From Chiridota heheva (lineage: Eukaryota; Echinodermata; Holothuroidea; Apodida; Chiridotidae), in the NCBI GenBank assembly GCA_020152595.1, contig JAIGNY010001798.1:298501-362500 (forward strand): a stretch of 64,000 nucleotides of DNA. The letters are read 5' to 3'. Shown here piece by piece: positions 35,511 to 46,611 of the stretch. The notes beneath the pieces were generated by a model, which was given only the letters and a program-made list of their open reading frames with translations, had not been told where the DNA came from and did not search any database. The translations under genes were made by a program, and so were the position numbers. Each line of letters opens with the position of its first letter. Position 1 is the stretch's first letter.

Positions 35511-35612
35511 CTGTTCAAAAAAGATGGTTCCCCTGACAGATGATGAATGCCAGACATTGTGCACCTGTGACTGTATTTGTGATGCCACAACTCTTGCCCA
35601 TCAAGATCTAAG
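35511..35612 (+). CDS. Gene A, exon 2 (102 nt, Cys-rich)
   Basis: A strong acceptor (TTTTTTTCCCCAG) and a GATCTAAG|GTATGT donor bound 102 nt, exactly 34 codons, phase 2 at both ends. Joined to exon 1 it reads SCSKKMVPLTDDECQTL and then CTCDCICDATTLAHQDL. The alternating Cys (CxCxC) cluster could bind metal, and the spacing does not fit a standard finger. Skipping this exon would keep the frame, so alternative splicing is possible. Confidence 0.75.
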
Positions 35613-36003
35613 GTATGTCTGATACCAAAGTGAATAATTCTGTTCTTTACAATTGAACTCTGCACTTCTTGTTGTCCAGAAAAAAAGTCAGGTTGCCTTG
35701 AAAATTTCATGCTTATGTGTATGAAAAAAACTGTACCAAAACCTACCAACGAGCAGGCTTGGCAAATACTATGGTTGTCCTGATCTGGTATTGGTTGTCC
35801 CGGATACAGGGAAGAGTAATTGTGGATCCCTGGTATCAAGTACTGGATTTCAGATTTTGTTGCCATCTTACCAAATCTTGTTACATATTTTCTTAGTATA
35901 CATTAAGGCAAGGAGAAAAGAGGGTACACTTCCAACACAAACAAAATGATGAAAATTAGGGATTAACATGGAGTCTCCATTAATGGGTACTATAATCTGG
36001 AAG
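35613..36003. other. Gene A intron 2, proximal part
   Basis: Unique intronic sequence. A 140-codon minus-strand frame (35444-35866) covers exon 2 antisense and has no recognisable domain. Confidence 0.4.
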
Positions 36004-36632
36004 TAGTGCTGTCACGATGTGGCTGTATTACATATCGATTATTGTGGAGAAAAATATCGTGATATATTGGTATATCGCGATGTATTGGTATATCGCGATG
36101 TATTGGTATATTGCGATGTATTGGTATACCGTGATATTTTCAAGAAAACTGACTCACGACACATTGTTAATATCACAAGGCCTACTTCTTTTATGTATAC
36201 ATGAATAGTGAACGCAAGAAAAAAATGATTTCCATCTAGCAGATGACACGATCGCATGACTGTTACGTTCTAGATTTCATCATGCATGCACATGCACAGT
36301 GTTTGGTAATTTCGCCAATGTGACCATGAATCATCTGTGAGAGGCATGTTTTGGGCCAATTTTCTGTGTGGGGTGAAGGAGCACGATTTTTAATTAGTTT
36401 TTTTATGTTTCACAATATTTTTGCACGTTTTTAAAGTTGATTCAGAAAAGATTGTGGCCTAAACTTGACTTTTAGATTTACTACCGTAAACACCAGGACC
36501 GTAACATACGAAGTAGCCTAGCCTAGTGGAGCGAAAATTTTGTAGTTCTGTTTTTCTGTAGTTCTGTTTTTGGTATCGCGATATCAAAGCATATTTCATG
36601 TCTTGGGAAAAGAAATATCACGATAATCGACA
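36004..36632. mobile_element. hAT-like MITE, copy 3 (one end lost)
   Basis: Starts TAGTGCTGTCACGATGTGGC, then TATCGATTATTGTGGAGAAAA, the reverse-orientation end of the family seen intact at 45841-46449. It holds an 18-bp tandem expansion (TATCGCGATGTATTGGTA, about four copies, 36060-36128). The other end stops at AATATCACGATAATCGACAT (36632), short of the expected GACAGCACTA terminus, where the AATAATAAT tail of the CR1-like LINE begins. Confidence 0.65.
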
Positions 36633-38390
36633 TATAATAATAATAATGATAATAAATAAGATTAATAACGTGCACATATTCATCCTAATGGATGCTCATG
36701 ACAGCTTTATCTGGAAGTGACAAACGAAATCACTAATGAAAAATACTGCAATGTTTATTCTTTGATGTAACTGCATAATTACTCACTTTGGTCCGTTATA
36801 TGGTTGAAGCAAGTATTTATTATTGCCTCACTTAAGTGGTGTCACATATCTATGATACCTATGATGAATTCTGGATGAAAGGCTTGCTGCCTGAAGGTCC
36901 AGATCGTAGTAAATCCGAGCTTAAAAGCTTATTTGTGTCACTATCGTGATGAAAGCAAAAAGCTCGCTTGCACCAGTGCTTATCCAGTCTTGTTTTTGAA
37001 AATTTTCAGGTTATTAGGATCCATCACGACAACTGGTAGAGTTCCAAAGTTTACAAACACGGTTAGAAAAGGAATTGTGACGAACACTTGTGTGACAATA
37101 TGGTTGTAGAATCTTTTTGGATTTTGAGCCTCTAGTTATAGTATTATGCCTGAAAACAAAGAACTTGGTCACAGCTGGATCATAGATAGATGTTGGAGAT
37201 GATCTTATATACTTCAATCATATCACCCCTGGCCCTCTTATAAGTCAATGTTGATAGGTTTAGCTTAGCAAGTCGCTCTGGATATGATAGATGCGATAAT
37301 GATGGAATTAATTTGGTCGCTCTCCTCTGAACGCTCTCAATCATGTTGATATGCTTTTTCATGTGTGGAGACCAAACACAGTTTGAAAATTTAATGTGTG
37401 GCCTGACGAAGGCCTTATATAGTTGTAGGAGCAATATATCATCAAGAAAGGTAATCGTTCTCCTGATAAGTCCTATCATTTTGCTTGCTTTGTTGACTTT
37501 CTCATTAATATGTGCATTGAAGGATAGGCTAGAGTCAAAGGTAACACCAAGATCATTCACAGTGGAGACAAAATCTAAAGTATACTTTAGCATAGAATAG
37601 GTAAACATTGGATGGTTGTGCCTTGAGATGTCAAGGACTTTACATTTGTCTGGGTGGAACTTCAATATCTAGTCAGAAGACCATCTACTCAAACTATCAA
37701 GATCCTCTTGAAGGATATCACAGTCATGCGTTGAATTAACACATTTGTAAAGCTTGGTGTCATCAGCAAAAAGATATACAGTTGAATTAATTATGTCAGA
37801 CAGATCATTATTATGAATAACAAAGAGTAATGGACCCAGGGCGCTGCCTTGGGGTATGCCACTGGTAACTGATTCTGATTTGCAACCGCTAACCATGACG
37901 TGTTGAGATCTATTAGTTAGAAAGGATCTTATCCAGGCATGTAGAGGATTTTTGATACCATATCTACTGAGTTTATACAACAAATGCTCATGAGGTACAG
38001 TGTCAAAAGCTTTCATAAAGTCTAGATAATTAACATTAACTGGCTCATGACTTTCCCAGGCTTCTGTAAAATTATTCAGAACATTTAATAGTTGTAGTGC
38101 AGTAGATCTTCTTCCCATAAAACCAAACTACTTTGAGCTTATCAGATCATTGTCTAATAGGTATGACATAAGATTATCTCTGATGATGGATTCAAATAGT
38201 TTACAAATGACGCTAGTTAGGCTTATAGGACGGTAATTTGAGACAATAAATTTGTCACCCTTTTTAAAGATGGCTGAAATATTAGCAACTTTCCAGTCCA
38301 TAGGAACATAACATCTGGAACTTGTTCTGGGATAGAGAGCACTTACAAGTATCAGTGTTTCACTTGCATCTTGTCGTATTTTAAATAAGA
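36633..38390 (-). mobile_element. CR1-like LINE, 5'-truncated
   Basis: On the minus strand an RT with motifs in order: MDWKVANISAIFKKGDK...NYRPISLTS (38300-38220), QFGFMGRRSTALQLL (a stop replaces one residue), LDFMKAFDTVPHEHLL, SGIPQGSALGPLLF and FADDTKLY (catalytic Asp pair intact). After a stop near 37669, MKFHPDKCKVL, NDLGVTFDSSLSF, RATKLIPSL and LTYKRARGDMIEVYKI follow. A C-terminal FRHNTITRGSKSKKILQP block ends near 37014. The 3' UTR runs to a (TTA/TCA)n tail at about 36635. Few defects (two or three stops or shifts) suggest a relatively recent copy. It lies antisense in gene A intron 2. The CR1/jockey assignment is by motif style. Confidence 0.82.
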
Positions 38391-38840
38391 ATTATTGCAT
38401 CATTATTACATCCTCCTTCATGTTGGAATATCAAATCCCATTTTTTACAAAATTTGGCCCTCTCTCTTCCCTTTAACCTTTCAATGCCCAGTGCATAAAA
38501 ACGTGACAAAAAGTGTTTTTAAGTTTCACAACTGTGCTTTCATTTTCCATAATAACAAGTTTGGTTTATATGAATGCTAAGGCAATAAACTTTTCAATAA
38601 AAAATTCAAAATAAAGAAAATATCAACATAAATAACCAAATTTTAGGTAAAATTAGGCCAATTATTTTGAGCTTGTATTTTTTCTTGTGAATAACCAAAA
38701 TGGAGGATTTTTTTTACATATTCAGATTGTTTGCAAAATTTCCTTTCCAATTATACCAGTCTAGATTTTTTTCTCAAAGCAAAATAAATTTAAAAAATAA
38801 ACAATTTATAATCACTGCTGTAATTACTTGCAAAAAAGAT
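38391..38840. other. Gene A intron 2, AT-rich unique part
   Basis: AT-rich sequence with no exon, RNA or repeat recognised. Confidence 0.45.
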
Positions 38841-38847
38841 AGCCGTG

Positions 38848-38928
38848 CACACGGCTGGTAATTGAACCCGGGGCATGTGTGCTGCCAGCTGGGTCACTAT
38901 CCGCTACACTAGAACACGTATGCTTCAA
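38848..38928 (-). repeat. tRNA-derived SINE head or tRNA pseudogene
   Basis: The minus strand reads TTCTAGTGTAGCGGATAGTG, then ACCCAGCTGGCAGCACACAT and GCCCCGGGTTCAATTACCAG. The spacing of an A-box-like TAGTGTAGCGGATAGTG and a B-box-like GGGTTCAATTACC suits a tRNA-derived Pol III promoter, and flanking GCCGTG/CACGGC pairs are present. Stems are imperfect, so it is unlikely to be a working tRNA. Confidence 0.5.
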
Positions 38929-39009
38929 TGTGTGGGTTTGTTTTTATACTTGAACGGCATGAAGAAAGAGGGGGTAGTAGCTCTTTTTGCTTTTGGTTCG
39001 CATGCGAAG

Positions 39010-39190
39010 CATTTATGCGGAGCATTAATGCGGAGCATTTACGCGGAGCATTTACGCGGAGCATTTACGCGGAGCATTTACGCGGAGCATTTACGCGGAG
39101 CATTTACGCGGAGCTATTACGCGGAGCATTTACGCGGAGCATTTACGCGGAGCATTTACGCGAAGCTTTTACGCGAAGCTTTTATGCGAA
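39010..39190. repeat. 13-bp tandem repeat, about 13 copies, unique to copy b
   Basis: GCATTTACGCGGA in tandem, with edge variants GCATTTATGCGGA and AGCTTTTACGCGA. Copy c has only one unit-like word (GTAGCATTATGCGGA) at this place and copy a has none, so the array arose after these copies diverged. The CpG-rich units encode spurious 13-residue repeats. Confidence 0.9.
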
Positions 39191-39886
39191 GCTATGTAAT
39201 GGCGATTACGTCCGTCCGGCTGTCCACCGATTTGTCCTGAGATTTCCTCAGAAAAGTTAATGTTTTTTGAGAATTCCTCAGAATTTCCTTACAAAATGTT
39301 AAAGTTTTTTAGAGGTACTTAAGATAGGATTAAAGACTAGTTCCTTAAAAAGTCTACAATACATTTGATAGTTTTAGAAGATAATTGTAAAATGATATAA
39401 TTTTCCAATTTTCTTCAGAGATCCCCAAGTCTCTTTTGTAGCATTTGAGATTTGAAATCCTTAAAATTCTTCAAAATATTTGGGCATTAAACAGTTATAT
39501 CAGGCATGATTTTTTAAACTCCACCTTTATTATTGTGGTCATTTGCATAAAGTTACTACAGTATATGACCTGATTAGACTTTTTTATTTAGCATGCTTAG
39601 TCAGGGAGTGTGACAGGATGTGATTGCACATAAACATAGGGAGGGATGCCATGTGGGACATGGATGGGGACCATGAGGGACATGGATGGGGACCATGAGG
39701 GACATATGATATAATATTTACCATGTAATATACACCAAGGGCTATATCAGGCATAATTATTTGACTCCACCTTTTTTTCTTATTCAACAATTTATTTGCA
39801 TATAAGTTATTATATGAACTGACACTTTAATACATAGTATGCTCAATCAGGGACTGTGATAGCTAGGATGAGACTTCTTATGGAGC

Positions 39887-41815
39887 TTATGGGACGTCAT
39901 GTGAGACATAGGGTGGGATGACATGTGGGACATGGGGTGGGATACCATATGGGACATGAGGTGGGATGCCATGTGGAACAGGGTAAAATGCCACATAGGA
40001 TATGTGGTGGAATGCCATGCAGGACATAGGGTGGATTGCCATGGGATGGAATGTCATGTGGGACATGGAATGATATGGGATGTCATGTGGGACATGGCGT
40101 CCCACTCCATTTCAACAAGTCATTTGCATATAAATTATTATATGAACTGACACTTTCATACATAGTATGCTCAATCAGTGACTGTGATAGCTAGGATGAG
40201 ACTTTTTATGGAGCCTATGGGATGTCATGTGGGACATGGGGTGGGACGCCATGTCGGACATGGGGTGGGATGCCATGTGGAACAGGGTAGAATGCCATGT
40301 GAAACATGGTGGAATGCTACGAGTAACACAGAGTGTGACATAGGTTGGGATGCCATGTGTGACATAAGGTAGGATGCCATTTGTGACATGAGGTAGGATG
40401 CCATGTGTGACATAGGATAGGAGGCTATGTGGGACATAGGGTGGGAGGCCATGGGAACATGGGATGTGATGTTATGTGGCACATAAAGTAGGATGTCATT
40501 GGGACATTGGGAGGGATACCATGTGGAACATATGGTGGGATGCCATGTGGGACATCAGATGGGAAGCCATTGATGCAGGACACGGAGGGATGTCATGTGG
40601 TATATATGGTGGAATGCCATGTGGGACATGGGATGTTGTGTGGGACATGGAGTAGGATGCCTTGTGGGACATGGAGTGGGATGCCATGTGGGACATGGGG
40701 TGGGATGCCATGTGGGACATGAGGTGGGATGCCATGTGGGTCATAGGATGGGATGCCCTGTGGGACATATGATGGAATGCCATGGGGTGGGATGCCATGT
40801 GGGAGATATGGTGGAATGCCATGTGGGACATGGGATGGGATGTCGTGTGGGACATGGGGTAGGATGCCATGTGGGACATGGAGTGGGATGCCATGTGGGA
40901 CATGGGGTGGGATGCCATGTGGGACATGGAGTGGGATGCCATGTGGGACATGGGGTGGGATGCCATGTGGGACATGGGGTGGGATGCCATGTGGGAGATA
41001 TGGTGGAATGCCATGTGGGACATGGGATGGGATGTCGTGTGGGACATGGGGTAGGATGCCATGTGGGACATGGGATGTCATGTGGGACATGGCATCCCAC
41101 CCCATTTCAACAAGTCATTTGCATATAGATTATTATATGAACTGACACTTTCATACATAGTATGCTCAATCAGTGACTGTGATAGCTAGGATGAGACTTC
41201 TTATGGAGCCTATGGGATGTCATGTGGGACATGGGGTGGGACGCCATGTCGGACATGGGGTGGGATGCCATGTGGAACATGGTAGAATGCCATGTGGGAC
41301 ATGGTGGGATGCCACAAGTAACACAGAGTGTGACATAGGTTGGGATGCCATGTGTGACATTAGGTAGGATGCCATTTGTGACATGAGGTAGGATGCCATG
41401 TGTGACATAGGGTAGGAGGCTATGTGGGATATAGGGTGGGAGGCCATGGGAACATGGGATGTGATGTTATGTGGCACATAAAGTAGGATGTCATTGGGAC
41501 ATTGGGAGGGATACCATGTGGAACATATGGTGGGATGCCATGTGGGACATCAGATGGGAAGCCACTGATGCAGGACACAGGGAGGGATGCCATGTGGGAC
41601 AAGGAGTGGGATACCATGTGGGACATGGGTGGGATGCCATGTGGGACATGGAGTGGGATGCCATGTGGGACATGGAGTGGGATGGCATGTGGGACATGGG
41701 GTCGGATGCCATGTGGGACATGGGGTGGGATGCCATGTAAGACATGGGGTGGGATGCCATGTGGGACATGGGTGGGATGCCATGTGGGACATAGGGTGCC
41801 ATATGGGACTTAAGT
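39887..41815. repeat. 24-bp minisatellite blocks of copy b
   Basis: Reverse orientation of the copy a array (GGGACATGGGGTGGGATGCC plus ATGT). The blocks at about 39890-40100, 40215-41100 and 41215-41815 are separated by the unique linker AACTGACACTTTCATACATA. The last two blocks share long identical stretches (compare 40130-40560 with 41110-41580), indicating a segmental duplication of about 990 bp inside the element. All six frames show spurious repeat ORFs. Confidence 0.92.
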
Positions 41816-41907
41816 GTGATATGCTATTTTTATAATTGGCTATATCTTATGATATGGGTATCAATTTGGCATGGGCATGCGAACCATGACGGTATTAACC
41901 GCTCTAG

Positions 41908-42214
41908 TTAATTAAAAGTACGTAAAGTAAGTAAGCTTCATCAAAATACTTTTGGCATGTAGTAGGTGTACTGCGATCCACAGTTATGATTTTTTTTTTT
42001 ATTTGTCTGAAGAAGGCATGAAATTTTGCACAACTTTTGCCAACAAAAGATATTGATGATAGGGGCAGACAAAATTCGACCGAAGTTGGATACTTTGATG
42101 TCTTTGACAGTTGTTCACAGCTTTTTAAGCAAAAGCTACTGTACGTCTGGAAGTACAGTATGGCAAGGAAACTTTAAAAAAAAAAAAAAAAGTTTTTTTG
42201 GTTTAATTTTGTGC
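41908..42214. other. Spacer between Helitron-like copies b and c
   Basis: About 300 bp of unique sequence with an A-run at 42176-42191. No gene. Confidence 0.5.
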
Positions 42215-44318
42215 ATTTTTGGTTTGCATGCGTAGCATTATGCGGACTTATGTAATGGGGATTACGTCTGTCCGGCCGTCCACAGATTTGTCCTGAGATT
42301 TCCTCAGGAATGTTTAAGTTTTTTGAGAATTTCTCAGAAAATGTTAAAGTTTCTTCAGAGTTCCTCAGAAAAAGTTAAAGTTTCTTCAAATATCCTTATG
42401 GAAGGTAATAAATTCCTTATAAAATGTTTACGTTTTTTAGAGATACTTAAGATAGGATTGAAGACTAGTTTCTTTAAAAAGTCTACAATACATTTGATAT
42501 TTTCTTAGAAGATAACTGTAAAATGATATAATTTTCCAATATTTCTTCAGAGATCTTCAAGTCTCTCTTGTAGTACTTGAGATTTAAATCCTTAAAATTC
42601 TTTGAAATATTTGGGCACCAACACTTGTATCAGGCATGATTTTTTAAACTCCACCTTTATTATTGTGCTCATTTGCATAAAGTTGCTACAATATCATGAC
42701 CTGACCAGACTTTTTTTTATTTAATATGCATAGTCAAGGAGTGTGACAGGATGTGATTACATATAAACATATGGAGTCATGCCATGTGAGACATGGATGG
42801 GGGCCATGAAGGACATATGATTTAATATTTAACATGTTGTATACACCAAGGGATATATCAGGCATAATCATTTGACTCCACCTTTTGTTTTCATATTCAA
42901 CAATTCATTTGCATATTATTTGCATATTGTATGAATTGACACTTTCATACATACTGTAGTATGCTCAATCAGGGACTGTGATAGCTAGGATGATACTTCT
43001 TATGGAGCCTATGGGATATCATGTGGGACATGGGGTGGGATGCCATGTGGGACATGGGGTGGGACATGGTGGGATGCCATGTGGGACATGGGGTGGGATG
43101 CCATGTGGGACGTAGGGTGGGATGCCATGTGGGACATGGGGTGGGATGCCATGTGAAACATGGGGTGGGATGCCATGTGGGATATGGGGTGGGATGCCAT
43201 GTGGGACATAGTGTGGGATGCCATGTGGGAAGTGGAGTGGGATGCCATGTGGGACATGGGGTGGGATGCCATGTGGGACATGGGGTGGGATGCCATGTGT
43301 GACATGGGGTGTGATGCCATGTGGGACATGGTGGGATGCCACGAGTAACACACAGTGTAACATAGGTTGGGATGCCATGTGTGACATAAGGTAGGATGCC
43401 ATGTGTGATATAAGGTAGGATGTCATGTGTGACATAGGGTAGGAGGCTATGTGGGACATAGTGTAGGAGGCCATGGGGACATGGGATGTGATGCCATGTG
43501 GCACATAAAGTAGGATGTCATTGGAACATTGGGAGGGATGCCATGTGGAACATATGGTGGGATGCTATGTGGAACATCAGGTGGGAAGCCACTGATGCGG
43601 GACGCAGGGAGGGATGCCATGTGGTACATAGGGAGAGATGTCATGTGGTACGTATGGTTGGATTAATGTGGGACATACATGTAGGATGGGATCCATGTGG
43701 GTCATAGTGTGGGATGCCATGTGGGACATATGGTGGAAAGCCATTTGAGACACTGTATGGTGGAATGCCATGTGGGAGATATGGTGGAATGCCATGTGGG
43801 AGATATGGTGGAATGCCATGTGGGAGATATGGTGGAATGCCATGTGGGAGATATGGTGGAATGCCATGTGGGAGATATGGTGGAATGCCATGTGGGACAA
43901 GGCATGGGATGTCATGTGGGACATGAGGTGGGATGTCATTTAGGACATGGGATGTGATCCATGTGGGACATAGGGTGAATGCCATGTGGGTCATAGGATG
44001 GGATGCCCTGTCAGACATATGATGGAATGCCACGTGGGACATGGGATGTCATGTGGGACCTGGGGTGGGATGCTATGTGGAAGATATGGTGGAATGCCAT
44101 GTGGGACATGGGATGGGATGTCATGTGGGACATGGGGTGGGATGCCATGTGGGAAATGGGGTGGGATGCCATGTGGGACATGGGGTGAGATGCCATGTGG
44201 TACATGGGATGCCATGTGGGACTTAGTGTGAGATGCCATTTTTATAAATGGTTGGGTCATATGATATGAGTGTCAATTTGCATGGGCATGCGAACCATGA
44301 CGGCATTTACCGTTCTAG
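42215..44318 (+). mobile_element. Helitron-like element, copy c
   Basis: The 5' word is GGTTTGCATGC (42221-42231, one change from the copy a and b word). The 3' stem-loop is CATGGGCATGCGAACCATG (44281-44299), followed by ACGGCATTTACCGTT and CTAG (44315-44318), then T. Minisatellite blocks run at 43015-43680 and 43690-44225; within 43765-43890 a unit pair ending in GGGAGATATGGTGGAATGCC repeats about six times. It carries no open frame apart from repeat artefacts. Confidence 0.58.
43015..44225. repeat. 24-bp minisatellite blocks of copy c
   Basis: The same 24-bp family as in copies a and b. At 43760-43890 the GGAGATATGGTGGAATGCCA variant is locally homogenised, showing recent unit turnover. 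Open frames on both strands are artefacts of a period divisible by three. Confidence 0.9.
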
Positions 44319-45330
44319 TTTAAATTTTCTCTATTTCAACCCATTTTTCTCAAAAATCTTCAACATAACCCTCATCAATATGTTACATTTTTTGAAATAA
44401 CTATGCGAGTTCTTTCAAATGATACCAGGATTACGTTTATATCACGTTGTTAACCCTTGCTCTACCAGCACTTTTTTGAAAACGCGCCTGGGAGCCGGGT
44501 TCAAAGATGGGGCACCCAAAACGGTGATAATATCGCTGCGTGGTAAAGTAAGGATTTAGCACAGGCTGATTATTGAAGGGTCCTCAGTCTTTCGAGTGGC
44601 AGAGTCAGGCTCGTTCCGCTTCAGTGAATGGGCCGCCAACCGGGACCATGCTTCATATATTTTTGAGTTGGCAAACTTGTTGCAGGTTGATTAAGCCTCA
44701 CTCTACCAGCACTTTTTTTTAAATGCCCCTGGGAGGCGGGTTAAAAGATGAGGCACCCAAAATGGCGATAATATCGCCGCCTGGTAAAAATATTTTTTTT
44801 TGAAAAGGTTTATCCAACCGGGCATGCCACGACCAGTTTGGGTATTTCAGGGTTAATACACACACTCTCAATGATCAAGTCATGCAGGTCATACTGACTA
44901 CCAAAGCAATTGAAATCGGTAGAATTGAGTGTCATAAACAGGCACATGGATGTCTAGGGGCAACATTAGCTATCTGTTATAAACCATGAAAGTAGCATGC
45001 AATTTAATGTTAAGAATTGAGCAGTTACAGCATTTACAGGCATCAAGTCTGATAGGTGACCTTGGTAAAGGTATTATTTTCTTAAATGTCTATCTTATTT
45101 CTTTGAATTGCTGTGGTAAATGCTAATCTAACATTTTGTGAGTTCTTACCCTTACTCCAATAACCTTCTAGGGGGAATAGACGTTTCCATCATGTTTAGT
45201 GGCTGAGATTTAAGAAAGAAATTTAAAGAATTACATAAAGAAATTGCACAAATTTTGAGCTATCCACCCATTTCTTCTTCATCACAGATTTAGCATAAAT
45301 ATATATTTGTTCAACTTTTAAGCTATCCAC
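44319..45330. other. Gene A intron 2 segment with a 240-bp duplication
   Basis: CTCTACCAGCACTTTTTTGA with GGGAGCCGGGTTCAAAGATG and GGCACCCAAAACGGTGATAA (44460-44535) recurs about 240 bp later in a diverged form (44701-44778). The rest, including 44830-45250, is unique sequence without a recognised exon. Confidence 0.5.
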
Positions 45331-45824
45331 TAGTGCTGTCATGACATATCGGTTATCGCGATATCTCTTTTCCCACGACAAGAAATATGCCTCTCCCGAC
45401 ATATCGTGATACCAAAAACTAATTCTCAACTAAGAAATTAAAAACGTGCAAAATATTTGTGAAACATAAAACAACTAAATAAAAATCGTGCCCCGTCATA
45501 ACAAAACAAATGAAAAATTGGTCGAGAATGTGCCACTCAGGCTCTCACTTTGATGATTCACGGTCACGTTGGCTGAAGTACCAAACACGTCTGTGATGCG
45601 TGATGAACGTAATAGTCATGCGATTATGTTGTCTGAGATCTGCAAATTATTTTTTCTTGCATTCATCATATCATGGAGTAAATTGTAACTCCATGATCAT
45701 ATAACGTTATAGAAATAATTACAATTTGTGTCGTGAGTCAGGTTTTTTTTTAAACTATTGCGATATATCTTGATATTTTTCTCCACGATAATTGATACGT
45801 ATTAGAGCCATGTCTTGACAGCAC
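45331..45824. mobile_element. hAT-like MITE, copy 1
   Basis: Starts TAGTGCTGTCATGACATATC right after CTATCCAC and ends near GAGCCATGTCTTGACAGCAC. The interior has TATCGCGATATCTC and, near the far end, TGCGATATATCTTGATATTT. Termini are inverted repeats of the form TAGTGCTGTCA(C/T)GACA. No coding capacity. It sits in gene A intron 2 next to copy 2. Confidence 0.7.
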
Positions 45825-45840
45825 ATTTTGAGCTATCCAC

Positions 45841-46449
45841 TAGTGCTGTCATGACATATTGATTATCACGATATCTCTTTTCCCACTACAAGAAATATGC
45901 CTTTTGCGACATATCGTGATACCAAAAACTCATACTGAAGTAAGAAATTTTCGTGCAACTAGGTTAGGCTACTTCGTATGTTACAATTCTAATGTTACAG
46001 TAATAAATCTAAAAGTTAAGTTTAGGCCATTAAAAACGTGCAAAATAATTGTGAAACATAAAAACAACTAAATAAAAATGGTGTTTTGTCACTACACACT
46101 GGCACGCGCTGATGTAAGTTGGCAAAAAGAATGAAAAATTAGTCCAGAATGTGCCACTCAGGCTCTCACTTTGATGATTCATAGTCACGTTGGCTGAATT
46201 ACCAAACACGTGTGTGATGAACGTACATTAAAAGTCATGCGATCATGTCATCTGAAATCTGCAAATCATTTTTTCTTGTGTTCATCAGATCATGGAGTAA
46301 ATTGTAACTTCATGTTCATATAATGTTAGTGCTATTAACAATTTGTGTCGTGAGTCAGTTTTCTTGAAAAGTATCGCGATATGCGATATATCGCGATATT
46401 TTTCTCCACGATAATTGATACGTAATAGAGCCATGTTGTGACAGCACTA
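45841..46449. mobile_element. hAT-like MITE, copy 2, with target-site duplication
   Basis: Terminal inverted repeats TAGTGCTGTCATGACAT (45841 onward) and ATGTTGTGACAGCACTA (ending 46449). The flanks are CTATCCAC (45833-45840) and GTATCCAC (46450-46457), an 8-bp duplication with one mismatch. This is the length made by hAT transposases, and the TAGTGCTG start also suits hAT. The target is the TATCCACCCATTTCTTC word of the 60-bp tandem repeat to its right. Confidence 0.75.
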
Positions 46450-46611
46450 GTATCCACCCATTTCTTCATCACAGATTAAACATAAATCAAGAATTGTTCA
46501 AACTTTGAGCTATCCACCCATTTCTTCATCACAGATTAAACATAAATCAAGAATTGTTCAAACTTTGAGCTATCCACCCATTTCTTCATCTCAGATTTAG
46601 CATAAATTGAG
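46450..46611. repeat. 60-bp tandem repeat, about 3 copies
   Basis: Units starting TATCCACCCATTTCTTCATC and ending GTTCAAACTTTGAGC at 46451, 46511 and 46571. A diverged copy lies at about 45263-45330, left of the MITEs, so the MITEs interrupted this array. Confidence 0.85.

Larger units (their letters stand above)
38990..41907 (+). mobile_element. Helitron-like element, copy b (longest)
   Basis: The 5' side has TTTTGGTTCGCATGCG (GGTTCGCATGC at 38995-39005). The 3' side has stem-loop CATGG-GCATGCGAA-CCATG (41871-41889) and CTAG (41904-41907) followed by T. The interior order matches copies a and c: GATTACGTCCGTCCG, AT-rich TTTCCTCAG repeats, TATCAGGCATGATTTTTTAA, and a 24-bp minisatellite, expanded here. 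An extra 13-bp tandem sits next to the 5' end. It has no coding sequence and lies in gene A intron 2, 0.3 kb from copy c in the same orientation. Confidence 0.58.

Noticed and set aside
40496-41128. Overlapping 170-190 codon frames on both strands ([24 protein letters not shown] repeats)
   Set aside because: 24-bp minisatellite translated in several frames, with no evidence for one frame being selected.
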